From assembly GCA_000310025.1 (NCBI GenBank), contig FN649737.1, forward strand, positions 2,525,133 through 2,589,132: 64,000 nucleotides of DNA, given 5' to 3'. The translations under genes were made by a program, and so were the position numbers. The stretch is from Ectocarpus siliculosus. Lineage: Eukaryota; Sar; Phaeophyceae; Ectocarpales; Ectocarpaceae. Position 1 is the stretch's first letter. Each line of letters starts with the position of its first letter. Shown here one piece after another: positions 45,837 to 57,675 of the stretch. The notes beneath the pieces are model-generated. The model searched no databases, was not told the origin of the DNA, and saw only the letters and a list, made by a program, of their open reading frames with translations.

Positions 45837-48800
45837 ATGTCGAACTACCAGGTCAGCGTAGGGACGAGAATGTTCTTAGATTGTTTTTTTTGTGTGTGGT
45901 GAGAGAGAGAACCATGGAAAAAGGTAGAGTCAATCTCCGCTGTGCGCGTGTAACGCTTTGGTCGCGACCCGCCGTAGCCAGCAGGCGATACAGGTGGGCC
46001 TCGCCGTAGAAAAAAGATGGATACCTCGGGGATAGCATGGATCGGAAATTACGAAAAAGGCGCGGGATGTCGACGAGGGTATAGGAGACCCGATGTCACG
46101 CACTGGCGACAGCTTTGTGAGAGCCGGCAACCTTTTGGCGGCGGTTGTCACTCACCATCTGTTCTTCCCAGCGGGAAGCTCTGCCGCGTGTAACCCTCTA
46201 CAGCAGCACTGTGAGCGGAATTTCAACTTCCCCCGAAAAAATTTCACTTGTTTTCAAAATGCTGTGTGCCATCCGTCCCCCTCTCTCTTGACTCTTTTCG
46301 TCGGCAAACAACCACCACCACCCACGCAAAAGACGCCGGAGTCAAAGAAGGAGGAGTTCCGCAAGTACCTGGAGAAGAGCGGCGTTATCGATGCTCTCAC
46401 GAAGGTGCTCGTGGGTCTGTACGAGGAGCCGGAGAGACCTCCAAACGCCGTGGACTACATCAAGAGGTGACACAGCAATGCACACACGCCGCAGCAGCAG
46501 GAGTAGTTTTTTACCATCTCATCTTTTACCGGTTTTTCTGGGCTGGGTTATTGTTGTGGCTGCTGACTGCTGCTGTTGCTACAGCAGCCTGGGGCCTTCG
46601 GGAGCACCAGTCCGACAGGGTGCATCAGTACGGCATTGTTTCGGCTCCATGGGAGGGGTCGGGAGCTTTGGTCCCTAGGAACTCGTGATCCGATTCCATC
46701 TGTCCCACGCCATCTATTGTTTTTTTTTATTTTTCTTAATATGACACAACGAAACCATCTCTATCATAGAAACTTTTGTATCTGTAGCGTCGTATTGTCG
46801 GAAGACAGAGTGGAGGAGTTGTAGTTGCGCCGCGCCCGGGGTTTGTACGGCACCACCAGAGCAGCAGTCTACTGCTGCACCGGGATTGCAATGCTATCTT
46901 GCAAGTTGAGGCTGCGGGTATCTCGCTGAGAAGCATTTTTGTGCGGCCATGTTGAACAAGTTGTACCTGTGTTCCACAGCACAGCACTTTTCCATTCCGA
47001 AATTCCTTCCACTCTGTACGCTCCTCCCGCCTCGTATGTGCCGTGTTCTTTCAACTATGTAGACATTGTAAACGGACGCATGCGCAATGGTTGTCGTCCT
47101 CTACAAGACACAGGTAGACTGCGTTATTATATCAAAACCCTTCGAGAAGCGACAGCTGCCATTATTGTGGCAGTCGACGCAGCGGTCTGTTGTTTAGGAG
47201 AACACAACGCATGCACAATGGTTGAAGCAACCGCCCTTCTGAGAGACATTTGCCAATATTGTGGTTGTAGAGCCGATGCAGCAGCATCGCTGCTGTTGTT
47301 TGCCCAAGCGTAGCGAACGAACGACGAGTCTCGTTTTTCCCAGCAGCCCAGCAGAGTAGTACACACAAAATAAATGTTATATAATGTACGCATAGAAGTT
47401 GCAAAAAAAAAAAAAAACGAAGATTGCAGTATCATGTTGGATGTTGGCTTGGGTGGTACAACCAAATATAGAAATATGCAAGGCACTTTCGGGGACGCCA
47501 ATCAAGAACATGTATCCGTTCGGCGGGGGGCGCCCGCGACGACGGTCCCGCCATTGCAGACAGACCGATACGAAGAACGGTTCCCGCCCCAACAGCCCAA
47601 CAACGGCTTAAGCCTATAGTACTCCAAGCACCAACCTAGCTGGCACATTCCCAGCTCAAACCTACAGCTGACAAGCAATACCGACGTTACAGAATTCATC
47701 CTATCAACCCCACACTTGCGCCTACCCCAGCAGCGCCAACTTCGAACTCGTCCACCCAACGCTAACCTACCTGTGACTTGTGGATATTTGGGGGCTGAAT
47801 GGTTAGCGTAGCGTTGAAGAGTTAGCCCGGTTTCATGCCTAGCCCGTAACACTAAACTACATGAACCGTTAGTAGAGAAATAAATGCAGGAAGTCGTGCG
47901 CGTCAACGTCCAACCAACTGGCGGGCTAGATGGCGAAGGGATATGAGAGAGCCGCCCTGACGAACGGTAGTATAGGGCGTGGATTCGAGTCTGAACACGC
48001 GTTCTTGTTGGTTTTTCGTGTGTGCCGTCGTGTTTCGTGCATTGTCGATTCGTAACGCGTCTTGGAAACGGCTAATAGTTTTTCTGCGCCTCCATCGTGG
48101 TGCATAAAAAGGAGGAGTTTTGTCGTGGTTTGCACGGCGAAACGCTATACAAGTCACTTTGAAGGTGTAATTTCACAAGTTGCTGAAAGGTGACAGTGGA
48201 ACATGCCTCTTTTCATTTACCCCCGCAGTACAAGCTGGATACTGAAGACCTCTCTCTCCCCGATCGCCAGCAGTCGACTGTGAAGGCTTGGCCCACTCGT
48301 GAGCGCACTCGAGTATCCACAGCAGCAGCTGCCGCTGAGCAGCACGGCGTCTCGCCTTGCAGCACTAAATAGCTCCATCCGCAACACCGGCCAAGCGGCA
48401 CAACCACTCGTGACAGCGCCGAGAGCCGGCTCGAAGAAAACCTAGCAGCTCATCTCACTTTCGGTCCAGTAGCCTTGGCAGGGTTTCATGTCAAGTACAA
48501 AATGTTTCATAAAGCATGCAATCGGGGAAGTTGGGCTAGGGATAGGGTCGGCGGTGCCGTCGGTCGTGCCTGTGTCGCCGCCGAGTCACGAGGACGCACG
48601 AAAACAAACAAATAAGTCAATCAATTTTCCCCCCGGGACGGTATTGAGAGCAAACAGCGGTTGTTTTCGGAGGCAGATGTAGCTCGCATCAGGCACGGAA
48701 TCATACCAGAATTTCCTCTGTCGTTTTTCGTGTGTCTTTCGCCGCTTCGTACGCAGGTATGGCATCGCACGAGGCACTCGCCCGAAATACACTCTTCTAT

Positions 48801-50751
48801 GGAATGTTCCAAAAGTACTGGTCTTCTCGCCTAACGCGTGATGTTTTGGCATCGCCGCGAAAACCCTGGCGTTGTCCAGACAAATTGAGGGTTTCGATTG
48901 AATAGAAAAAAAGAAACTCCGAACACTACAAGGCGCCGGTTGCCTTCCCTCAACACTATTTTAGCCCCGACTCTCAGTTTGAGCCGTTCCATGTCTTCTT
49001 TTTTCATCTGCACAACACACGTCATTTTCTGAAAGTGTCCACATCAGTCCAAAGCCTCACCTTTCCGGCAACAACGCTAGGGTTCTGGAATCCTCGCTCA
49101 GGTTGCAGAAATTTCGAGTTCGGGACAAACTGCTGTGCACTTGTTGTCGTAGATTTTCGGTTGGGGTCGGGGGTCATACCCGACGCTACCGGCGATCATG
49201 TTGAAGGGATGACGTCATCGCCACAAGAAGATAGCAACACCAGCGGCGGGTGCTCCTGCGCTGCCCTCAGCGGCTGTCAAAGCCAAGGCTCGCTATGCGG
49301 AGGGAATTCCGTCATTAAACGACCTGGTGGAGTGCGCTCTTTTTTTTTCCCTCCCGTGGCGCTTCTAACCCCCCCCCCCCCCCCCCCCCCCNNNNNNNNN
49401 NNNNNNNNNNNNNNNNNNNNNNNNNNNNNNNNNNNNNNNNNNNNNNNNNNNNNNNNNNNNNNNNNNNNNNNNNNNNNNNNNNNNNNNNNNNCCCGGGGGG
49501 CAAAATTTTGGTTTGGGGAAAAAATTGGGGGCCATTTTTTTTGGAAATTTTTGGGTGGGGGGGGGGGTTTTTCCCGGCCCCCCCGGGGGTTTTTTTGAAG
49601 GGGGGGGCTTCTTCCCCCAAAAAAAATACAACCCCCGGGGGGGGGGGTTCTGGGGCCCCCTTCGGGGGTTTTAAAACCAAGGGCTTTTTTGGGGGGGGAA
49701 TTTCCCTCTTAAAACCCCGGGGGGGGGGGCTTTTTTTTTTTTTCCCCCCGGGGGGGTTTTAACCCCCCCCCCCCCCCCCCCCCCCGTTGGTGTCATTAAT
49801 TTGTTTCGCTTTGATGGCCGTAGGTACATGGGCGCTCCGACAGGGGTGGATGCAGAGGCGATGCGGTTACAAAACGAGGAGTTCAAGAGAGAGAATGAGG
49901 AGCTGAGATCGAAGTTGCAGAGCCTCACCGAAAAGGTGAACAAAAAACACAATATTCTAAGCAGGTTTTTTCTAAGTATGCAAACATACTGGATAAAGTG
50001 TAGAACTGGGGAAGTTGGGTTAGGGTTAGGGTTAGGGTCTGCGTGCCCCCAGCCTGGGTATTTTTCGTAATAATGTAACCGTACTTTGTTTGCGTCGGCA
50101 GTCCGAACACGTTTTTGAATCTACAGCTGTAGTAAAAGCGTTTGCTCATGCCATGTGTAACGAGTGATGTCCAGAAGATGATGTAAACACACACACACCA
50201 TTGCTGTCTTTCAATCCGTAGGATAGCATACCCTCGCCCGTGACACCCCCTCACGGCGTCCCCGATCATGGTAGGCTTTCGAAGCGTTTTGTGTTTTAAC
50301 CGCACTGAGACGGACGTATTTTCATTGGTCAGCCGGTTGGCGCATTCGATGATAATTACAGTAGTGATGACACGTTGTACACCTGTGGCCTTGACTACTG
50401 GTTGAGAACATTGTGCCGGCTACGTCCGACCAGACGGTGGGCGCGCCCACGCGGTATGTTGTACAGTAGTAAAACGTAGCTCGAAGAAACTGATGTGGAT
50501 ATCGCTGCTTGTCACGAGCGCGCGCGGACAGTAATGGCTGGGTAGGTTGCAACCGACGACACAACCTGACTCCCACCGCCCAGTAAGGTTTCATGAAGTA
50601 GTTGGTGGCGATCTTGCATTTCACTGGTGTGGTTCTGCGGAGAACGTGCGTCTACCACTTTAGACCCGCTTTGTGTGTTCAGTTCTCAAGAGTGTACCCC
50701 CCCCCTCCCCTTTTACGCATCCTACAGATGACCGCGGAAGTGGACGCATAG
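45837..50751 (+). CDS. MYCBP: MYCBP/AMY-1 homologue
   Basis: Four exons: 45837-45851 (15 nt, MSNYQ), 46333-46466, 49824-49935 and 50728-50751 (24 nt, MTAEVDA-stop). All are GT-AG and in phase, giving 94 residues; human MYCBP has 103. Exon 2 reads KEEFRKYLEKSGVIDALTKV and LVGLYEEPERPPNAVDYIKR, nearly the family consensus. Exon 3 continues with YMGAP and a Leu/Glu-rich coiled coil (MRLQNEEFKRENEELRSKLQ). Family members bind c-Myc in animals and also AKAP-anchored complexes in cilia and mitochondria. With no Myc known in algae, a ciliary/AKAP-type role is more plausible, but this is inference. The tiny first exon is chosen for its phase and the family N-terminus; the last for its strong polypyrimidine acceptor and in-frame stop. 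Intron 2 is 3.4 kb and includes a 100-N gap. Confidence 0.82.
47925..48000 (+). repeat. Possible tRNA-like/SINE sequence
   Basis: A weak A box (TGGCGAAGGGA) and a B box-like GATTCGAGTCT at larger than tRNA spacing, in MYCBP intron 2. The evidence is thin. Confidence 0.25.
48500..48575 (+). repeat. Element with telomere-like core, copy 2 (decayed)
   Basis: Reads ATAAAGCATGCAATCGGGGA, then AGTTGGGCTAGGGATAGGGT and a GGCGGTGCC block. The order matches 18528-18625 (reversed) and 49975-50050. It lies in MYCBP intron 2. Confidence 0.6.
49370..49795. other. Assembly gap (100 N) with unreliable flanks
   Basis: N run at 49392-49491. The flanks (49370-49391 and 49492-49795) are inflated homopolymers like those before the first gap. 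MYCBP exon 3, which starts at 49824, is clear of them. Confidence 0.9.
49975..50050 (+). repeat. Element with interstitial telomere repeats, copy 3
   Basis: ATAAAGTGTAGAACTGGGGA-like lead, AGTT, then three TTAGGG units and GGGTCTGCGTGCCCCC. It lies in MYCBP intron 3. Confidence 0.7.
50270..50360 (-). repeat. Family D repeat
   Basis: The minus strand reads ATCATCGAATGCGCCAACCG, GCTGACCAATGAAAATACGT and CCGTCTCAGTGCGGTT, followed by ACACAAAACGCTTCGAAAG. It lies in MYCBP intron 3, antisense to the gene, with no GT tract. Confidence 0.65.
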
Positions 50752-53251
50752 CTCGATGCGCAACTGCGAATTTCGAATCCGAAGGCGGTGGCAAAACCGC
50801 TCACCCCGGGAAACTATTTTTTGTTTCGCCGGGGCATCATCGTCGTCATCGTTGCCGTACAAGCGGGCCTGCGAGGCCGGGGCGCCGTGGGTTATCCCAG
50901 GAGGCGGGGGGGGGGGGGAGGGGGTTCCGCTGCCCGCGAGAGAGCAACGCACGAGCGGTTCGTTGCGGGGGCAGTGACGCGCGTTTTCTTTGCCGAAGGT
51001 TGTCCACAAGCTCGAGGGCGGCATGGTGCCTGGAGATAGAGGAGCGAGAGAGGGGATACATGGAGGCACGAATCCTCCAGACCACTAGTAGGACAAACGA
51101 GTGTGTGGTTTTCCCCTTTTGGGATGTGTGCATCGTATGTACTGCAGGCGAGGAAAACACGAACGCAGGGTAGGCACCCGCCGGCTTTACGCCTAGGTGC
51201 GCTGTGCTGCTGCGGGGTCGTTGTAGGAAATCGAGCGAGGGGCATTTCGGGGGAGGATGTAAGAAGGGGGGATTGAGGGGCTGGGGCACAGCAGCTTGTT
51301 GCGTCGCCCGCATGCTACGGTTAATTGGTTTTATTTTTAACACAACTGACGTTTAAGAGTGGAATGGAAGGAAGGGTTTTGGTCTGCACAAAATTGCGCA
51401 GCAGGATTGCCTCCGAACCACTTCCCGCTCGCTGAGTTTCAACTGCGACGATAGATGCCATGTGAAAATTGGGGTTGCGCTTGGTGGCGGCGGGAGACGT
51501 CGGGGGGGCGGGGGGGGCGGCTGAGGGAGCAAACCGGGTAGCCAAGTAGAGATGACGATGGTACTCCTGCTGATGTCCCCCCTCGTTTTGGAGCAAAATC
51601 TGCTCCAGCGGCGGCCGCCGGCCGTCACTCTAGGGGCGGTTGAGGCAAGAGTGTGTTGGTGTAAAAAGAGAAGAGAGGAGGGTTGGTCGGCCTCCCTCGG
51701 GGGACAGCTGCGATAGAATGGCGTTTCTGTCGGCCCGGGTGTGTGCCAGCCAGCGACACGATGCCTTCTCCTTCGGTTCAACAGATACAATAAGTGATAT
51801 AAAAGTGGTTCACGGTATATGTGTAGGTAGCATGGTGTGGGGCTCGGCGCCTGTTTATACCGAGCGGCTCGGGCAGACGGGGGCCGCGTTTTCAAGCGCC
51901 AGCCCATGGACGCTGCTCCAGACGCTCCCTTCACAAAATCATGTGCAGTGATCACGGGGTGACGGTCCACCTAAGGCCCCGATCAACGCGGAATATTTCT
52001 GTTGGTGGTCCAATCGCCATGCGCTCACCACCTATCGTGTAAAAAAAGAGGGTTCTCAGCACGAAAGGAGAACGTGTCGGAAGCACCCCGAGAGCATTGG
52101 AAACACCCCCCAACGTGTCGTAAATGCCCCGAATAACGGGCGAGAGAACTGTCAATACATGCACAACTCTGCTGGCCTTAAAAATAAGATAGAGTTGCGT
52201 TCACCTGGTTGGCTGCTCTCGACATCTCGATGCCATCGGGAAAATGCCCAAAAAGGAGCAACAAAAAAGCCCTTTCTTGCCTCCCTCGCTCCCAGGAAAA
52301 AAAAAAGGACGCAAGATCATCGGACCCAATCATATACGCTTGCGTGCACTGCATGTACGGGGCTACTACTTGTAGTTGTCTCGTGAAAAAATATATCAAA
52401 TCAGGTTGGCATGTCTTCTGCTCAAGGAACAAAAAAAAAAGAAGCAGAACAACAAATTCACATTTAACGACAGGGAAAAAAAAAAAAACACGCTGCTGTC
52501 ACCCGGGCGAGCAACTGGCCAACGATGTTGCCGACGAAAGTACTCGACATGACCTTTCTCCGTTGCCCCATAACCTCAAACTACTAGGTAAGGGAAAGAT
52601 CACGCAACGAAGGAAAAAAAAATGCCGTAAAAAGGACTTCTTACACGCGTCAGTGTTACCTGCCACCCCCACGGCAACAGCTACACCCACCACGGTGTCC
52701 ACAAGATTTACGAGAGGCGCCAGTTCAGTCGGCCGTGGTTTGTCAGACCTAAAACGCAGCAACACTTCTTCTGTACCACATGAGCCCCCCCCCCAATCCA
52801 AAGGAACTCCATCCCCGTCACGCAGCGTATAGCAGAGATCTCGAGCGTTTCGCGCTCCATCCAGTCATAAGACCCGCCGCACATAACATGTCAAAAATAC
52901 GTGCTGACAGATCCGAAGACACCCCCTCACTCACCCCCTGCGGTGATAACACTACCACACAGCACAAGGCTGCTGTCTACAAAGTCCTCGAAAATGAAAA
53001 TCTCGATAGAAATTCCCCACGTCTTCGCGAACTCGCGAGGGCAGGAGCTGCGAACAGCCTGGAAAAGGCGGTGAGAACAAGTCATCTCGCGCCCCGATAC
53101 CCGCGCGCTTGCCTCCCCCCACGCAGAGCTTCCCCTCTGCCCGACTCGGTGCACCCAGCAAGACCTTCCGCGCGCGCGCGGGGGCGGGTGGAACGCCCCA
53201 TTCGCGGTGTAGTGGCGCCCCCTTTTGCTGCACTGCACGATACGACACGCG
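50752..53251. other. Convergent spacer, MYCBP and UEV, nothing recognised
   Basis: 2.5 kb that should contain both 3' untranslated regions. Several open frames of 100-240 codons exist, but they are low in motif content and look like chance frames in GC-rich sequence. No RNA gene or clear transposon was seen. Confidence 0.4.
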
Positions 53252-53698
53252 CTAGAACTCCGTCCCCTCCGACGGCTGCTGAAGTCGGCGGTTCGACGGG
53301 CTGGCCATCTCGTTCCTCAAGGCCACCAGCACCTGACGCATTCACAACCAAACGTGGTTGGTACACAGGCACCGACGACGAGTTGAGAAACGTGACAAGG
53401 TTGGGGAGAGGGCTAGGCGCGCGCGTCATTCGGGCGCGCGCCCGCAAGAGACATTTTTTTAATCGAGAAACACCAAGTATCCAGAGAACGCGAGGCGCCG
53501 CAATGTGGAACTAAATACTAGGACATGAAACTGCATTGGCAGTTGACAATGTCGCGGTTGCCAGGAAGCATCGTTTCCACGTGTAACGCTAGGAAAAATA
53601 AAATACTCAGAAAGACTACCCGTTCGAGATATATACCCACAGTCGAACGGGATGTGGTGGAGTCTTTTCAGTGAGCGTAGGAACGTGTAGGAGAGAGA

Positions 53699-53733
<35 letters not shown>

Positions 53734-56081
53734 GGCATGACTTCTAGGATGACAGGATGTCTTTGTCTATTTAGGTCAGTCCCTGAGTAAAAGAAAACAT
53801 GCCGTGGTGTGCTATCCAACGCCCTTGCTTTTCGGGGGTTACGAAAGAACCAAGAGGGATTTTCATAGAACAAAACAAAATTCCCCCATTGACGAGGGTT
53901 TCCCGGCACCCCCACTCCAAGGCACGTATGTGGGGGCCAACCCGCCCTGTTCGGGGGTTGTGCCCCCGGTTCAAATTCCCTTTCCCCGGGATAAAGGGGT
54001 TCTTGGGGGGGGGGGGGGGGTTCTTCCTTCAAAAGGTAGAGGATTGGAAGGACGTAAGAGTACAAAAAGGCGAGGGCGTGGCGCAACAAATCGAAAAAAA
54101 GTACGACGACTCTTGACTCATGGAAACCAAAGCAAGGAAGCAACATTCCTGTCAAACCTCTCTGCCCCTCCCACCCTTTCCAAGTTGGTCACCGCAGGTG
54201 GATGATGGCAGGCGGGAGGGAGCTCCAACACAATCACAAAATATCCACAAGACACGGAAAGAAAAAATCGAAGGCCAAAAACTGTTGGAGGCGGCTCCAG
54301 CGGGAGGAGCACCGACCGTCGTTCCGGCTCCAAAGGGTCGTACGCTCAACTCCGTGGGTCAATGGACTAGCGCAAGCAATAGGATAGTGATTCTTTCTTT
54401 CCCCACGCCCACCCCCCATGGTGATCGAGTGACTAAGTCATGCGTGGCCACTAGCATCGCCCCCCCGGCAAACACATGGATGACGACCAGCTTCTGGTTC
54501 ATCCTTGACAAAAGAAGCCTGGGTCGGCGAAGTACCCCCCCTCCGGCCGCTCATAAGTGGACTGTTTGTCAACGTTAAGAAGAGTGCCGTCATGGTATGC
54601 AACGCATGATATGCAACGAGGCCAGGGAGAAAACCGTAAGAGTATAGATGGAAGTGGGGGGTCGAGGAGCTTGCAGTAGTGGATCCGCCACATAGCTCGA
54701 AGTAGAGATCGCAAAAAACTGCTCCTGGAATGCACACATGTCCAAGGTAGCGGAAAAGGGCAAAGCACGAGCAGGGAAGCTGTACCCAATACTCGAAAAC
54801 CGGCACCTCGATACACTCATCAAAATGACAGTTTTGAAGAGCGTAGTCGTTCCGCCGCTAGAGTACGCCGGACAAGTATGGGAAGGAAAAAAGAAGGTAG
54901 TCAAAGAGCTCGAGGCGGCGCACATGAAAGCGGGAAAACTATAGTGTTTGTAGTGGCGGAATGTCCGTTGTACAAGAAGGAGGGGGAAATGTACATGACT
55001 GATCTGGGAAAAGTAGAAGGAATATACAGGGAGGTGTTTGAGGCACGGAATAGGAAGCAGAAGACGGTAGCGGTACTGGGACACAGGAAGTGGGTTAACA
55101 GGCCGGAAGTGATATCGATAGGATAGATACACTTTGAGCCACCTTTGGCAAAGTAGGAAGGAAAGATTGGCCATCGGCTATCGGTCCTGTGGGAATAATG
55201 CTCCGTCCTCTCGAGGACGCGTGGTCAATGGTCTAACCACGAAGGCATGCAAAACATGAGAGTACGCCCCCCCCCCCTCTCCCCTGCCGCCGGCCTACGG
55301 CAAAACCGTCTGTCACACCTGCTCGATGCCATAATTCCTGTTCCACTGTGCCAGCACGGGAAGCTTGTTCCGGAAAACCTCCCCGGATCTTTGGTCGACG
55401 CAACCCATGTTGAGCTTGCTCACGAACCGCACCACCGGGCAGCGGTCGGGGTATTCCTCGCCGCAGTGTATCCTCAAGGTGTACAACCGCCCCTCGTGCT
55501 GGGTCTGGCGTGGGGGGGGTGGGGGGGGTGGGGGGGGGGTTGGGGGGACGGGTGTCTTGCCTGCCACGAAAACAACGCGAACGCTGACCACGCATCTCAG
55601 CATACGCGGAAAACCGTTCCAGCAACGATTGGAGATTTACCGCGAAAGGCCTAGAAGGCGAGTTATTAGTTAACAGTCCTGCCACGACTGCATGCACGCC
55701 CAAAGTGTTCACTCAAACGAAAAATATGTGGTTTAACAGGAGGCACAGGGCGTGCTCTCTATGCCGAAGGCTTCCTCCCGTGAAGCCGGCAAAGTAGAGG
55801 CCTCCTCGAGGACAGAGGTGCTCTGCTCTGTGTACGGTGGGCTTTACGCCTGGTACCCCATGTCCGAGCTTTTGAATCTGTTGGGTGGGCTTCCGCTGGT
55901 GCTGGCTTGATCGAAAACTGGTGGGCACTACGCCTTGTATTCCAGGAACGAGCTGTTGAGTCTGCTGGGCGGGCTTCCCGCTGCTAGAATACTTGCGAAA
56001 TACTCGAACGTTCTGGGCGGCAACAGCAACGGCAGCAGCTTTTTGGGTACAGCAGCAGCAGCAGCTTTGCGTATAGCAACA

Positions 56082-56116
<35 letters not shown>

Positions 56117-57529
56117 CTCAGCAGCTACAACGCACCCCGTTAGGCCCGAGGATGGTTCCGTTCCAGTCAGTCATGAAAATGTCGTCCCCGTCCACCAGCC
56201 CAAAGCTCACGCTGTGATCCCCCACTCCCTTCTCCCCCTTCTCTAGCTCCTCCAACAGTTTGAAGTTGCGAGGCACTGAGTATAAATATGGTGGTGGCGA
56301 AAGGGCGGGTGTTATCAGAGACTTGCAGAAAACGGCCTAATTTTGCAAGAATTCTTCAAGCATTTCTGCAACCACTGCCTGTCCATCAGCATGCGCAGCA
56401 GCTTTGCAGCTGCCCGAGGCACAGCGGACAGGACCCGGCGGGTGACTGACTATCTCCGGCGCAGGTCGGTCGGGGCAACCGAACCCCTGCAACAGCGGCA
56501 GTAACGGATGCTGTTTGGGGGGGAGAGTACTCGAGGTCACCGCAGCCGCAGCACAATCTGAGGCTATTGTGAAGAAACCAGGGATGATTCCACTGGCTTT
56601 TGGCTTCTGACAAAGCGGTCTTTCAGCAGAACAAAGGATAGGGCCCTTCATCCTCCGGAGGCCCCACGTGTGGTACAGCAGCAAATACAAATGCTGCATA
56701 CTATTACTGCTGTGATGCGCTATAAGTCTCTTCGGGCTTTTAGCGCTTCATGTAAGGGCACGGTAGATACGAAAGATCTAAGTTGTTGTTGGTCAGCTCG
56801 GACTGTTTGACTTGTTGCGCACGGCGAACAAGCCTACGTGCCGTGGAACAAGCCTCCGATAGCTCTGCCAGAGTAGCTGTAATGGTTAGGGCGACATTTA
56901 TTTGCCGTGGACAGCAGCAGCAGCAGCAGCAGCAGCAGGAGCAGTACTTGACTGCTGCACAGACGAACAAATAACTCATGCCCACACGGCACCCCAAAAA
57001 ACGCTCGTCGATGATTTGTCTCGACGCTTACCCCCTCCCCAACGAGCGTGTCATGTACCTTACCCAACACACCCAACACACAGCACCCGCTGCTAATGTA
57101 CCGTGACTACTGCAAGAGACACCGTCCTCAGCAGCACCAGCCGCCGTCGGTGATGACAACAATCAATGTACACGATCAAATTTTGATCCTAAAAATAGAG
57201 CGCGAATCAACCTTCGAGATGGTACGAAGTACATCACACCGGAGAGAGGGCATCGCAGATACAGAGGGCGGCAGAGCTTTTGATCTACGCGGGGACTCCC
57301 TCCTTAGAAGGAGCGATCGGCGTGAATCTCAATCCCCTCTCGCCCTCTGGTGCACACGTGCACACCGCAGCTGGGAAGCAAAGCACGTCGAAGCATGCTC
57401 TCGGGAAGTAACCAAGGAAAAGGGTGGCGTGTGGTTTCTTCTCTCTCGCTATTTTCTACAAGGATTGGGGGCACCATACACCATTTAAAACTCACCCATG
57501 ATGACCTCTCCAGTCGCCGTCGTCATCAT
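53252..57529 (-). CDS. UEV1: Ubiquitin-conjugating E2 variant, UEV1/MMS2 type
   Basis: Four minus-strand exons: 57529-57496, 56275-56136, 55504-55319 and 53332-53252. All are GT-AG and in phase, giving 146 residues (human UBE2V2 has 145). UEV proteins have the E2 fold without the catalytic cysteine and pair with Ubc13 to build Lys63-linked ubiquitin chains in DNA-damage tolerance and signalling. The sequence shows [33 protein letters not shown] (the usual MT.W.G.I.GP), [30 protein letters not shown] and the tail [13 protein letters not shown]. The region around [10 protein letters not shown] lacks the HPN..G.ICL active site of true E2 enzymes. The start is the first of two adjacent Met codons. 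Only 146 bp separate its start from the next gene on the other strand. Intron 3 holds a LINE remnant. Confidence 0.93.
53690..53732 (+). repeat. GA dinucleotide microsatellite
   Basis: About twenty GA units with one interruption, in UEV intron 3. Confidence 0.9.
54738..55126 (+). mobile_element. Frameshifted remnant of a non-LTR retrotransposon reverse transcriptase
   Basis: Reads [20 protein letters not shown] then [20 protein letters not shown] and [20 protein letters not shown], the C-terminal part of LINE reverse transcriptase (the LGKLY..L.....R.K..L...V.P.LEYA..VW pattern). After a frame change near 54930-54960 it continues with a region like the end of these ORFs ([20 protein letters not shown]). 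It is 5' truncated with no endonuclease or catalytic block. It lies in UEV intron 3, antisense. Confidence 0.75.
55205..55275 (+). repeat. Family C tail
   Basis: CGTGGTCAATGGTCTAACCA, AAGGCATGCAAAACATGAGA, GTACGC and a run of C, in UEV intron 3. Confidence 0.55.
56048..56125 (+). repeat. CAG/CAA trinucleotide repeat
   Basis: A tract of CAG units with some CAA, in UEV intron 2, 11 bp from the exon 2 donor. A shorter CAG run lies at 56911-56941 in intron 1. Confidence 0.9.
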
Positions 57530-57675
57530 GATGGTGCCGGCGTACTAGCTTTGCTCGTTGCTTACCTCTGTGTGTCGCGCGCGGAAGGTTGCGAGGGTCT
57601 TTGTTGTCTTGAAAACGCGCGCACAGGGTTTGGTACAGAGCAGCAGCGTGTTTTATTGCGGAGAGATCAGGCCTC
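57530..57675. promoter_or_regulatory. Short divergent promoter region
   Basis: 146 bp between the UEV start codon and the first Met of the next gene. If that start is right, both promoters overlap here. No core element is convincing. Confidence 0.4.

Noticed and set aside
48228-48372. Possible extra MYCBP exon after CCCCCGCAG (YKLDTEDLSLPDRQQ...)
   Set aside because: The acceptor looks good, but the reading phase does not fit the split codon from MYCBP exon 2 and the sequence has no family match; exons 2 and 3 join perfectly without it.
51353-51970. 205-codon minus-strand frame in the MYCBP-UEV spacer
   Set aside because: Low complexity and Pro/Arg-rich, with no splice partner or recognisable domain.
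52780-53514. 244-codon open frame on the plus strand
   Set aside because: It overlaps the last UEV exon in antisense, is rich in Arg/Pro/Ala and has no motif, so it is a shadow frame in GC-rich DNA.
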